Shown here piece by piece: positions 10,961 to 22,039 of a stretch of 27,703 bases of DNA. The DNA comes from Welwitschia mirabilis (Eukaryota; Gnetophyta; Gnetopsida; Welwitschiales): contig JBOZIK010000001.1 of NCBI GenBank assembly GCA_051453625.1, positions 290,713,154 to 290,740,856 on the forward strand. The letters run 5' to 3'. The notes under the pieces are model-generated. The model was not told the DNA's origin and searched no databases. It worked only from the letters and a program-made list of their open reading frames with translations. Both the position numbers and the translations under genes were made by a program. How positions within the stretch are numbered: position 1 is the stretch's first letter; each line of letters begins with the position of its first letter.

Positions 10961-12042
10961 GTCGGTTTCAATCAGATCAAGCATAGCCTTCAAATCACCC
11001 TCGCTGGTATAAAGCTAATCAAAAACCCTCCTTCGAATAGAATCTGGTACCAGCATGTTCATATTTATCCAGAGTTCAAATAATATTCATTCCTCAGGGC
11101 TCCCTTATTACTAAAATACAGCACCCTGAATTAAGATAGCAATCATAGTCTTTTCAATTTAACTCTCATTCTGCACCCTTCCCCTATTTTCCTTTCTCAT
11201 CCCCTTCTTGCACCCGCAAGAAAATTCTGATGCTTCTCTCAGGCATTGTTCTGAGAGCAGATCTTAATTATTTTCGCCCAGGTGACCTTTCAGCGCACTT
11301 CACTCTTCAACTGTTATGAGTCGCTCTCCTGTAGCTCCCAAAGCTCCCTCAATCGTCAGTCTTTCTTCCTGTTTTTAGAAAGCTGGAACTCCGGCCCCTT
11401 ACTATCTCCTGAATTTTGTTCTCCCAAATTTAATTGTTTCAACGAAGAATCCTTCCTGTTGTCTTCAATCGACGGTGGTCAACTTCCTTGCCTAGCCAAG
11501 CCATTTATTTTAATGTATAGTCTTCCAATGCGAGCAAGAAGATTTCTTCAATGCAAAGGCTGAAGTGCTTTCCTTAGCTAGAATCAGGGGTGGAAAGATA
11601 CCAAAAATTCCCCCATCAGGTGAAGGGGATTAAGAAATAATCGATTTATGTCCTTCTTCATCAGCTTTAGAAATCACTCTGTTGAGGTGAACTCAACCAT
11701 TCAAAGGTGTTCCCAGGTTAGTTCTACAGGAAAAAAGACAGGTGTAGCAAGTCCGAAACGTAGCTTCCTAGGAGTTCTCGAGAAGCCTGCGAGTTCTCTA
11801 GATCTTGATCCCCCTATTTCAGCACCATGAACCTCAGCTGTATATTCAAAAGGATTAGGAGTTTGCATCAGTAAGATGATTGACGCTGCTACTGGGTCTT
11901 TGTATTGTCTTTTAAAATTCCCCTTCCTCTTCAAAAGGTGGTGTAGGAAAAGTTCCCCTTCCTTTACCCCGTTACCTCATATGATTATTTAAAGAGTTTG
12001 TACTTAACCTCATTCAAGGAAATAGATTCCAATTTCTTTGCC
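10961..12042 (+). other. 3' part of the L1 element, content unassigned
   Basis: Plus-strand frames of 93 and 60 codons (11282-11563, 11648-11830) and a minus-strand frame of 77 codons (11701-11934) overlap here, and none matches a domain I recognise. The base composition resembles the rest of the LINE rather than the flanking AT-rich DNA, so I take it as its ORF2 end and 3' UTR, or as a piece captured by the element. Confidence 0.4.
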
Positions 12043-12052
12043 AAAAAAAAAA
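12043..12052 (+). other. LINE poly(A) tail (A10)
   Basis: Ten A follow tttcttttgcc-like sequence directly before the downstream target-site duplication; this is the expected 3' end of a LINE insertion. Confidence 0.75.
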
Positions 12053-12065
12053 TTGCAAGCCAAAA
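12052..12065. repeat. Target-site duplication, 3' copy
   Basis: attgcaagccaaaa, matching 8094-8107 with one mismatch (C/T). It directly follows the A-tail. Confidence 0.8.
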
Positions 12066-12067
12066 GA

Positions 12068-13260
12068 ATTTTCACATTTGAATGAGAAATTGCAGAAGTG
12101 TAAGGAGGAAGAAATGAATGTACCGATAGGACTGTTTTTGGTTTTTCGCTGCGCTGAGCCTTACCATCATTGTTATACCACTGCACTACTATTGCTGCTG
12201 CTTAACTCTGCTTTTCAAAACCCATGCAAATGAAAGAAATGGGAAGAAAAATGGAGGCTGTGTTGTACTATTTTTGGAATTAAGAAGGCACTCACAATGA
12301 GTATCCTCGCCCCAGATCATGACCTTGTTTTTGTTAGCGGTAGAATAAGAGCAAGTCGGTTCGGTTCCTGACTACCATTATGATTTCAGAGGCCATTCAC
12401 GCACATATTTACAGAATTCGGTGGCATCACGATGACACACAGATAGCAGAGAATGCGTCCCGTTGTTTGCTGGACTGTAAACATGCCCGCCGAAGAAGCC
12501 TCGGATCGCCAGTGGAGTGAAAGAGGGAGAAAAACAAAACTTCGAATGATGAAAGGAAGATGCTCTTTTCCGGCACCGATTCGTTGTCTGCAGGCAGATT
12601 GAGCAGAACCACTGTCGTTGCTCCTACATCCTTGAGATGGCATTGTCACACAATCCATTTCCTCTATTTCCAGCACCACGAAAAATGCCGCATCGATGTT
12701 AGAGTCGAAAGAGAAGCTGCTTTCGAAAGAATCAAGAGCATTCAGGCTTTCACAACGAAGTCTAGTTTCCCTCTTGAAGGTCCCTAAAAGAAGCCCACAA
12801 GATGATGGCCATGGACATGAAAACCAGTGCCATAGCACACAGTATTAGCGATGACATTAACGCAGAGAATGGTTGATCCACCACAGCGGATACTCGGCCC
12901 TACGTCGCTGCAACAGGTAGCTTTATCAGCATCCACCAGCTGCCAGATGAAGACGATTATTCATTTCAAACCAAAGGAGAGCTCTTTGAGTGGAGAATTT
13001 TCAGACCATGTTGCATGTGTGGGGAAAAAGCGCAAGATATTACGGAAAGGGCAGAAGAGATGGAAATCACGGAATAACGTTGAGAGAAGTGAGGAGCGAT
13101 TTGTATTGATACTGGACATTTTTAGGGTTCTTGATCTTCATCATCATAAAATTTTCCATCTTGCACCATTTGGGGGACATGCAGGAGCCCTGCATGCTGC
13201 CTAATTGCTATTGAGAAAACGAGGTGAAAGTTGAGGCCCCCAAGACTCCTACATCAATAG
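12068..13260. other. Higher-GC segment without a recognised gene
   Basis: This stretch is visibly richer in G+C than its flanks and holds overlapping open frames on both strands (12386-12838 minus, opening with GTG; 12560-12787 plus; 12851-13204 plus). One minus-strand frame near 12900-12785 gives a hydrophobic segment, LILCAMALVFMSMAIILWA, that would be a good membrane helix, but that frame has a stop both before and after it. A worn gene fragment or the far end of an unknown repeat is possible. No domain is recognised and I do not assign a product. Confidence 0.35.
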
Positions 13261-16200
13261 GACACTAAAAATTTGGGGTGCTACAACAAAGTTACATTTG
13301 TAGCATAAGAGAAAATAACTAAGGGAGTTATTTGTAACTTGTATTATTAAATTATCTACAAATCCTACAACTTTTGAAAATATGATGTTAATTTTGTATG
13401 TTACACTACTTTGGCATTTCATATACCTTTTATCCTATAATAATGAAGTTTATAACCTTTAGCTATTATTATTAACCATCGTCTATTTGTTTATTTGATT
13501 TTTTAATACTTTATTTTTTATCACTCACAAGGTTTAGTAATGTTTTATTTCAAACATTTTTACTAATAAATAAGAATTAGTCTGAAGTAAGTAACTTGAT
13601 TACATAACAAATTATGTAATTTTTTCTTCATAATATTTATAATAGACTCTTATAATATTAACTTTCATTCCCCAGTATCATTTTCAATAATGAACCAATG
13701 AATGTAGAAATTAATCCTTACTTAAAGAAATTATAAATGGATGTAACTTCAACATTCATTAAATAAAGATAAGTGAAAAACACATATAAAGTAAGCCTAT
13801 ACACTTATGCATCTATCATAGCCCATAAGATAATCCAAAGTAATAAGGGATGAAGTTTTAACTTCAACCATGAAACTTTGTTAAAGTTACACAAATGTTT
13901 TATTATCTTGGAATCATGAGGTTATTATCTAGTGTAGATGTTACTATTGGAAAATTATTATCTATGATTAACATGAAACTACGATAACAAGAATTACAAA
14001 ATGCAATAACCAATTTCAAACATTAATAACATGATTTATAGAATGGGAAAACTTTTTCTCCTAATTTTACATATAAAAGTGTAATAATGGGAGTTTTTCT
14101 TTAAAATAATTACAAAAATCAAGAAGCTTGATATTCAAGTCCTTAGTATAGTGAAATATAACTTGATTTGACAAATAGAATGCATATAGCATGTTCTTCA
14201 AGTCATTCATCCATCAAAATACATTTTATTTCTTGCATGTTATTATTATTAAAATCTATTTTGTTTTATAACAGTTGGATGGAATCTAGACCTGTTGTTA
14301 ATTAGATGCACATTTTAACATTTAGTTAGGGTGTGACATAATAGGAAATTTCTAAACTATCTCTCTGCATTCCATGAATCAAAATAATCAAGTGTCCTTA
14401 TGGATGTGGGGTCTAAACATGTTTTGAAAGTATAACTAGTGATTCAATTAAATGGATTTTTTCCTTTCAAAGAAATAAATAATATAAAGAAGAATATATT
14501 AGGTTTTTGTTTTTTTCCTTTTTTTTTTTTTTTAAGAGTAAGCTATGCTCATTCTATGCAATTATTTTCACTATTAAGAGAACATGTTAGTTGATGAATT
14601 GAGAGTTGATGCTCTTGATTCTGTAGTCCCTTTAGTTGTTTTTGTACTTCTCGTATTCTTTAGATTAATGAGTCTTTGAACTAGTATTTTTGGTAATAGA
14701 GTCAACTATATGTATAATAAATTAATTATTTAAGTTGATCATAAGAAGAAGTACTTTATGAACTTAGTTAATGATAATAGATCTTGGAATGCACACATAA
14801 ATAATTGTTTCTTTAGAAAAAAGCTAAATTAATACCCTCATATAAATATTTGGAAGTATTAGTTTTATTACCTTTTGTGTATGATAGAGTCAAAAAAAAT
14901 GTTAATTTCTATTCTAATGAAGAATTTCCCATTTTCACATAATGACAAGACTTCTTTCAATGCTATTGATGTGATAATAATAAATATTTTTTAAGGAATC
15001 CACAATGCTTTTCTTAGTGGCTTTCTCCAATGAAGTTGATAATAGTAACATAGGGCATTAGTCATTTTGGTACCACAATATATGACACACCTTATAACAC
15101 TAATTGGTGTTGTTAAATCCCTATAAAACACCATTTGAGTGTTGTGAAAGTCTTCTTTACAATGACCTAGGGAAGAGTACTAAGGGCAAGAACCTTTTCA
15201 TAACCTAGGTACAATATTCTACCTTTGGTGTGTAATATCCATGTCCATCATTGAATGGATTTAAAGAATAATATAAAACATAAATATGGATTAAGTAATC
15301 TACTTTTGTTTAGTTTAGAAGCTTATTATTGTTAGTTTTCTTCTTCTTAAAGAGAAAGAGAAGGATGACTTTGTATGTCTAGATAATACTCACATGCATT
15401 AATTATGGATTTGATAATAGAAGTAGCATTGACCATGCATCACCCTTGCAGCAAGCATTTAATCCCAATGACTCCCCTTAAGTAACATGTACAACACTTA
15501 AAGTTTGAATACAAGACTCTAAATGTAGAGGTTCAAGGATATCCCAACCACTGCTTGTAATACATGTACAGAATATAACCATTATTTTTTATGTTCTTCT
15601 AGTATAATATGTTTTTAATGCTTATTTTTTCATATGTCTTATTTATTACAGTTAGATGAATTTTGAAATGGAAAGTTTATTTTCAATGATATAGGACATT
15701 TTAATGTAAGATAAAACAACAGTTCAAGAATTATTTATTAAGAAGGAGAATTGAGAAATAAAAAAATAATGTAGATTCAAGATTTGAGACTCTAAGCTTA
15801 AAACACATAGAAAGGTATTTATCCTTACTTTGTAATTTACAAGTAATTTATTTTAGAGATTTATTGTTCTTTTGTATGAATTTAATCCATTTGAAACAAT
15901 GTTACTTATTTGGATGAAAACCTATGTGTGGTCATTGCTAGCCTAAAATTTGGTGCCAAAAAAAATCTTATGTATTAGTTATGTTCCATGCCCAAAACAT
16001 TAAAGCCCACACCCAGTGTGTCTTGAACACGTATGCAAAGCCACAAATCCAATTAGCACATTATAATAGTTGAATCTAAAACATTGATGCTTAAGTGGTT
16101 TTGATGAAAAACCATAATAAAACCTTTAAATCGAGCATAATTACAGAATTTAAAATGATTTTAGAGTTTTAGCCTTTTCTTTCTTATAGTTTTAATGTTA

Positions 16201-16265
16201 GCTATTTCTTACAAATATTTTATTAGAGTTTCATATTAGTTAAGTAATTTTTCTACATTAATAAA

Positions 16266-16465
16266 GTGCTAGCCTAACTAGTTAAACACTTATCTTCCAT
16301 TCATAGGTTATGGATTTATACACTCATATTCCCTTCTTGGCACACTATGAGGTCTTAAGCATAATTAGATCATTCACTTAGGTGATTGTAGATTGTACTT
16401 CCATAGGAGGTATGGTTTTTCCAAGAGAGGTGTGATCATAAAAGCTTCAAGTCTAGCACCTCACA
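16266..16465 (+). repeat. Interspersed SINE-like repeat, copy D (longest, with tRNA-like head)
   Basis: It starts gtgctagcctaactagttaa, which resembles a tRNA A-box region, followed about 30 bases later by aggttatggatttatacac, in the place of a B box. The body has cactatgaggtcttaagc, gatcattcacttaggtg, gtacttccataggaggt and the end aagtctagcacctcac. The minus-strand copy at 23716-23903 aligns over nearly the whole length. A tRNA-derived SINE origin is inferred from the head only. Confidence 0.55.
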
Positions 16466-17040
16466 TGGAATTTTTTTTAAAGACCATTACACAACCAGTT
16501 ACTCTATATGATTGTTCAATTTGTGATGCTACTTCAGCAAATAAATGATTGGCTTTACTAAGAAAGGGTTTGGTCATAAACATAAAACAACCCAAAGGAA
16601 ATTTCAAATTGTAATCCTAGAGAAATCAGATGTATAATTAAACAAAAAACTATTCAAAGCATTTAGAAGAATGCATATAGGAAAGGTTTCATTTAATAAA
16701 TATAGGAAAGACTTGTGCAAAAATGAATTGCCTAAGGGATTTAATTCTTTTGTGTCTTTGTTTTAGATTGCTAAAGTGAGAATGGCGTCTCATCACTTTA
16801 GAATTGAAACGTAACAATGGCTTCAAATTCCTTTGTCTCTTTATGTTCATATTGCTCAAAATAAAGTAGTTGATTATTCAATTATAACCTAAAATTCTCA
16901 AACCTTTTATTGATGTAATTTTTGAATTTTGACTATATGCTTCTTGCATTCAATAAATCTATAATGTTCTTGATATAATATCTTTTATACCTTTTTTTTT
17001 TTTTAATAAAGACAAGGTTGTCCTATAAGGTAACTATGAT

Positions 17041-17074
17041 ACTCGAGTTTATTAAATACTCGAGTTTATTAAAT
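17041..17074 (+). repeat. 17-bp tandem duplication
   Basis: actcgagtttattaaat occurs twice in a row (17041-17057, 17058-17074), about 650 bp upstream of the GH9 start codon. No known element is matched. Confidence 0.8.
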
Positions 17075-17184
17075 TTTAATATTAAGGCATACCTTGACAT
17101 ATTGCTTTATAAAATGAATATTATGGTGTCAAAATACAATGATACTTAACATCCTCTTGGTCATTAAATGCAATAATTACCCAT

Positions 17185-17204
17185 CGTTGATTTCAAAATC
17201 AACG
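17185..17204. repeat. Perfect inverted repeat upstream of the GH9 gene
   Basis: cgttgattt, a 2-base spacer, then aaatcaacg. The arms are perfect 9-bp complements, about 520 bp upstream of the GH9 ATG. It could bind a dimeric factor or be chance; no known plant motif is claimed. Confidence 0.5.
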
Positions 17205-17553
17205 GTATAGCAAGTCCCAGATAAAACCATGTAATGGCCAGGAAACGAAGACGTATCCTGTACCGCACAAAATGCTATCTCACTTCTGTATTAACACATA
17301 ACGACATACTGTACTCTACCATCACCTAAATTTGGTATGATAAATTTGTTCTCTCCTTACCTGCACGAGTCTCAAGGGCCGAAGATGGAGTGGCTATTGA
17401 GGGGACAGTGGAGACCGAGCAGCTATTGAGCAGGCAGGATACGAGGGATCCTTAATTAACAGCAACCCAAATACAGTTAAACATGAAGCTGTATGAGAAA
17501 TGCAAGGAGGGACGAAGATTGCAGCAGATCTCTATGTTTATCACACTCAGGCT

Positions 17554-17565
17554 CCTTATATTTAC
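17554..17565 (+). promoter_or_regulatory. Possible TATA element of the GH9 gene
   Basis: cttatatttaca lies about 165 bp upstream of the start codon and would give a leader of roughly 135 bases. A second AT-rich element (aaatataaacat, about 17693-17704) is closer to the ATG, which would leave almost no 5' leader. Neither is proven. Confidence 0.25.
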
Positions 17566-17726
17566 ATCTCTGAGAGAGGCCAAATGAATCAATCAACGGA
17601 GCAAGGCGGGGCCTCCTTTCCTTTGTTTCGTTCATATTTAGCTGCGTCTGCTCTTGCTTAAGCTGGCGAGGCCGCCGACGCCGACTCCCCAGAAATATAA
17701 ACATATAATACCTTAAACTTTCAAAT

Positions 17727-20172
17727 ATGAGGAAGGCTTCGGCGGTAATGCCGTTGGTGCTTCTGGTATGGGCGACGCTGTTCAGTCTACAATTGGATTT
17801 AGCTTCTGCAGGTGGCATTCGCAGTTTGCTTCCGTTCTTGTCTCGTCTGCAAGGCAAGAAGAATAGCGCCGCTGCTTCCACTTCTGCTTCTAAAGGTCAG
17901 TTTGATTACGACTCCGCGCTGAGCAAATCCTTTCTGTTTCTTGAAGCTCAGAGATCCGGCAAACTCCCTGCTTCTCAACGTGTTAAATGGCGAGGTGACT
18001 CCGCCCTTGGGGACGGCTCGGATAAGAACGTTAGTATATGTATCCGTTGTTGTTTCTTCCTTAATTGTTTATCTTAACCATCGTCTGAGCCTGTCGTTAT
18101 TAATAAATCCAATTTCTCCTCTCCAGGAATAAGCTGTTATAGTTTCTAATTTTTCCATTCAACTGCCATTAAGGTTCTGCATTCGGTCTACGTTTTCCAC
18201 ACGATCCTGCAGAGATATCTTGACTGTTATTCATAATTGAATGCAGGTTGATTTGACGGGAGGGTACTACGATGCCGGTGACAACGTGAAATACACATTT
18301 CCGATGGCGTTCACAGTGACAACGCTCTCATGGGGAACACTTCAATGGGGCAAGGAATTGAAGGCAGCAAATGAGCTCGGCCGCGCCAGGGAAGCCATCA
18401 AATGGGCAACCGATTTTCTGCTGAAGGCAGTTTCCACTCCAGACACCATCTATTACCAGGTCGGCGATGCAGACAGAGACCATCAATGCTGGGAACGCCC
18501 AGAAGACATGGACACTCCCAGAACCACTTATGTTATCAACCGAAACAGCCCTGGTTCTGATGTTGCTGGGGAAGTTGCTGCAGCCTTCGCTGCTGCTTCA
18601 CTTGTCTTCCGCAACGTTAATCCTAGCTATGCTTCCACCCTCCTCTCTGCTGCTGAATCCGCCTTTAGAATTGCTTCCACATGGAGAGGCAACAATCCTT
18701 CTCCAAATATCTATAAAACGTATTCAGGTTACGAGGTACGTCATATATTCTGAGATTATATTTAAAATATTTCAATTTATAATTTCTTGTGTTATGGGTT
18801 TTTTTATTTTTATTTTCTTTTCACATTTTATGAATTCTTTTATTTTTATTTTCTTTTTCATTACATAAATTTATGCCATGTATCCTATGCGTCTTTATAG
18901 ACATACTGAAAAATTTTTAATTTACAGTTCCCATCAGTTTTATTTTCATTTGATAAACTTATTAATAATTAATCGTATTTAGATATCTAAGCAAACTTGT
19001 TAATAGTTAATCTTATTTACTTATCTGAAGAAGGCTTACTGACATGCTTTATGATGAAGTGTTTTCTGTTTTGAATTCTTTTGTTAAAATTGTTGAATGC
19101 TTTCTTCGTGTTGTTTCAAATGTTATTGTTGTTTTTTCGATATTAAGATTCGTTAAACAATTGCATTTATATTATTGTTAGGATGAACTTGTGTGGGCTT
19201 CCCTATGGCTTTTCAAGGCAACAAATGAGAGTTCCCATTTACAGTACGCGGTGGATAACTTCCAGAGGTATCATATTTCTGAGTTCAACTGGGATCAGAA
19301 ATGGCCTGGAGCTCAAGTTCTTGCTACTCAGGTAAGTCCTGTAATTTCACTGATTGACACAACTTATACAACAATATGTCTTTTGAAAAAGAAATCGGAA
19401 ACTGTAATGTCAATTACATAAAAAGATATTCGGCAGGATAATACTAGTTCCAATTCAACAAGGAACAAGATTAAACCCAGATACATCTTCCAGCATCAAA
19501 ATTTTTAGATTATTTCAGAGTCTCACAAGAACCCTGTATTTCTGTATGCAGTTGTACTACGAAGGGCACCAACAGTTGGAAAAATACATAGAGGGATCAA
19601 CATATTTCATCTGCTCAGTGCATCCTGACAGTCCACAGAAGCAAGCACAGTTCACACCAGGAGGAATGCTGTACGTTAGGGATGGAGCCAATTCCCAGTA
19701 CGTCACAAGCTCCTCTCTTCTATTCCTAATCTTCAGCGAAATCCTATCGGCAAAAAACGCACCACAGTTAACCTGCGGATCAAAGACCTTGAATCCCACA
19801 GACCTCCTGCAGTACTCGCAGAACCAGATAGACTATCTTCTGGGCAATAATCCAAGAAAGTATTCATACATGGTGGGATTTGGAAGCAGATATCCGCAGC
19901 AGGTACATCACAGAGCGGCCTCAATTCCGTCCAAGAAGGAAATGGAAACTCCGGTGCAATGTTCAGAAGGATTTTCGACCTGGTATACGAAACCCAGGAA
20001 TCCTAACATTCTGCAAGGTGCGATCGTCGGAGGGCCAGACAAAAACGACGGCTTTCAAGATGCGAGACACATTTCTGATTTCACAGAACCCTGCACTTAT
20101 GTAAATTCTTGTGTCATCGGTCCCCTCGCTAAGCTTGCCTATCGTTCCTCTCGCGCATCCAGAAAACCCTAA
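17727..20172 (+). CDS. GH9 endo-beta-1,4-glucanase (plant cellulase, secreted), four coding exons
   Basis: Hydrolyses beta-1,4-glucan chains in the cell wall. Exons by homology and GT-AG sites: 17727-18029, 18247-18735, 19182-19331, 19552-20172; all introns are phase 0 (217, 446 and 220 bp), giving 520 aa. Residues 1-28 are a signal peptide (likely cut after ASA). Then comes a linker of about 30 aa rich in Lys/Ser/Ala, then the catalytic domain from about residue 58 to the end. Visible family marks are [20 protein letters not shown] (Asp110 and Asp113, base side of catalysis), [41 protein letters not shown] (His433-His434-Arg435) and [10 protein letters not shown] (Glu493, general acid). There is no N-terminal membrane anchor after the signal and no CBM49 tail, so it fits the secreted class-B type. 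The length is normal and no disabling change is seen. The family's usual GDNP is GNNP here. ATG 17727 is chosen because it gives the signal peptide. Confidence 0.93.
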
Positions 20173-20786
20173 CCCTAACGGAAATTATTCCGAGCACTGA
20201 TCAATCATGGTTTCGACATGAAACATCTCACTTAATGATCATTGGTTTATGCCTGCTCAGTTTATATGAAAACAACACTATTAGTTTTCGTTAATATTTC
20301 TTTGGTTTTTAGTAGTTAAAAAATATGTGATATATAAAGCATATAAAGTTAGTATAATGCAAAAATAGGAGGAATAATTTTTTAAAAGACATTTTAAGAA
20401 TTAAATTAAACTTGTATCTGTAAAGTCATATGAACTACTCTATCATTAGATTAAGAATAGGACCTTATCATTAGTGAAACAAATAATGGACATTTCACAT
20501 ATGCTATTTAGTCTTTTGTATATTAAAAACAAGGGTAAATAATATTAACATATGTGCTACATCCCATAAGATAATCAAGCTTATTGAATAGGCTTTTTTT
20601 AAATTTTGCTACCTTTTTAGTAAAAAATAAACTATTAAAATATGCAAATTTTTAAATTTGATTAAATGGATGTAGTTTGAAAGAATTTTTATTATTAACT
20701 CTGATTAAACATTGATGTCTTAAAAATTGGTTATGTAGATTTTTTTTTTTTTGTACCTTTTTAGTTGAGCTACACCCTTTCCTTTA

Positions 20787-20930
20787 TCGATCTCAAAGTC
20801 TCAAAAACCTTGTGGATGCCTAGGTTAGGACAGTACAAGGTCATAGAGATAATGAAATCATTCGTTTGGGTGAGAATGGTGACCATACTAAAATATAGTT
20901 ATTAAAAGTTCCAAATTTGACATCCCTCCC
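20787..20930 (+). repeat. Interspersed SINE-like repeat, copy E (partial)
   Basis: Plus strand: aaggtcatagagataatg, aaatcattcgtttgggtgag, ccatactaaaatatagtt and the end aatttgacatccctccc. The ending agrees with copies F and G. Confidence 0.55.
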
Positions 20931-21051
20931 CATTTTTAAGTATGCTAAGTTAGAAAATCATAAACTAGTCCTCTTTTAAACATTGAAGTGTCATGATTTT
21001 GAGACATAGCTAGGTGTTAAGCACCATTAGAATAATGGTTGAGAGCTCATG

Positions 21052-21061
21052 NNNNNNNNNN
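21052..21061. other. Short N run (10 N)
   Basis: Ten N in AT-rich DNA; no coding sequence is affected. Confidence 0.95.
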
Positions 21062-21302
21062 CACAATGCCATGTCACACATTTGTAGAACGGTAATGCAA
21101 TGCATAACTATGTATAATTTACGAAATCTATAAAATGTACTTTATTTTCTTAAACTTACAATTTTTGAGTTTAATATTTAGTGGCCAATACATCTAATTC
21201 AAGTTATTTTTAAGTGATATCATTATAATTGTTTAATTTGATTAATATAGTGCAAGCTATTTTTGAGTTATATAATTGTATTCTAAATTAATAATGATGG
21301 GT

Positions 21303-21378
21303 TAAGGGATGTTAAATTCAAAACTTTTTTGGAAGTATAGCAACCTAGCTCACCTAAATAAATGATTTAATTATGGTA
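21303..21378 (-). repeat. Interspersed SINE-like repeat, copy F (3' part)
   Basis: The minus strand reads CATAATTAAATCATTTATTT, AGGTGAGCTAGGTTGCTATA, CTTCCAAAAAAG and ends GAATTTAACATCCC. Only the 3' half is present. Confidence 0.55.
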
Positions 21379-21983
21379 GTAGTAATTTTAGATATGGAAT
21401 TCAAAGCTATAATATCTATAAACATAAAAGACCAAGTATATTTAGATGAAAATCGAGTAATGTTAATATAAAATTGTTTACAATTTAAAATTTAAAATGA
21501 AAGAGATAAATATAATACAAACACTTTAAAATTTGCAATTTGAATTGTCCAACATCAGCGACATAATATGCTTTAAGTATATATAAAAACAAAAAGGATG
21601 TTAATGGCAAATATTACTTAAGATAACCAATCATTAGGAAGATGTCTTAGAGTGTGCTTTAATTTCCTTCCACTTGTTGTCTATTATTATGTTAACTAAT
21701 TGCTATAAGTAATAAACTAAGTTGTTAACTTACAAAACAATATTAAACCAGATAAAGTCACATCAATTAGCAAAACCAAATACATTCCATTAACAAAGAC
21801 AAACCCTAACAAGCACCTACTTTTAACAAGAGTTCAAAAGTCCATTTGTATCTAACTTGGAGCACAGTTTTATGGATTCTTTTATCAAGTGTAACACAAT
21901 CCAAAATGGTCATATAGAAGATATTTTGTATTCAACTAATCCATTCTTTCTTCTTCTTTTGTATTTTCTTGAATCTTAGAAAT

Positions 21984-21990
<7 letters not shown>

Positions 21991-22036
<46 letters not shown>
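21991..22036. repeat. (TA)23 microsatellite
   Basis: 46 bases of uninterrupted TA, likely to vary in length between individuals. Confidence 0.98.

Positions 22037-22039
<3 letters not shown>

Larger units (their letters stand above)
8108..12051 (+). mobile_element. L1-type LINE retrotransposon, degenerate, with both ends present
   Basis: A non-LTR retrotransposon about 3.9 kb long as assembled. In order it holds a GC-richer 5' leader, ORF1 (DUF4283-like region plus a CCHC knuckle), ORF2 starting with an APE-type endonuclease, an unassigned 3' portion, and a tail of ten A. The 14-bp duplication on both sides shows target-primed insertion into AT-rich DNA and suggests that the 5' end is not truncated. 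It is dead: there are stops in both ORFs and frameshifts. The reverse transcriptase and RNase H expected after the endonuclease are not seen; a 100-N gap of unknown size (10861-10960) sits where the RT should begin, so the loss may be real or an assembly effect. Intact plant L1 elements are usually 5-7 kb. Confidence 0.85.
13261..17376. other. AT-rich intergenic DNA upstream of the GH9 gene
   Basis: No gene is recognised. It contains a poly(T) run (14519-14533), a T-run near 16990-17004, one long SINE-like repeat copy (16266-16465), a 17-bp tandem duplication (17041-17074) and a short perfect inverted repeat (17185-17204). Confidence 0.4.

Noticed and set aside
12386-12838. 150-codon minus-strand open frame
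   Set aside because: Opens with GTG after a stop, matches no family I know and has no clear splice context; described only as part of an unassigned GC-rich segment.
17477-17881. 134-codon minus-strand open frame over the GH9 promoter and exon 1
   Set aside because: Antisense to a well-supported exon; it has no recognisable domain and is probably a shadow of the coding strand.
20163-20179. Telomere-like aaaaccctaaccctaac at the end of the GH9 coding sequence
   Set aside because: Only two units, and it overlaps the last codons and the stop (RKP-stop). Most likely chance; not an interstitial telomere array.
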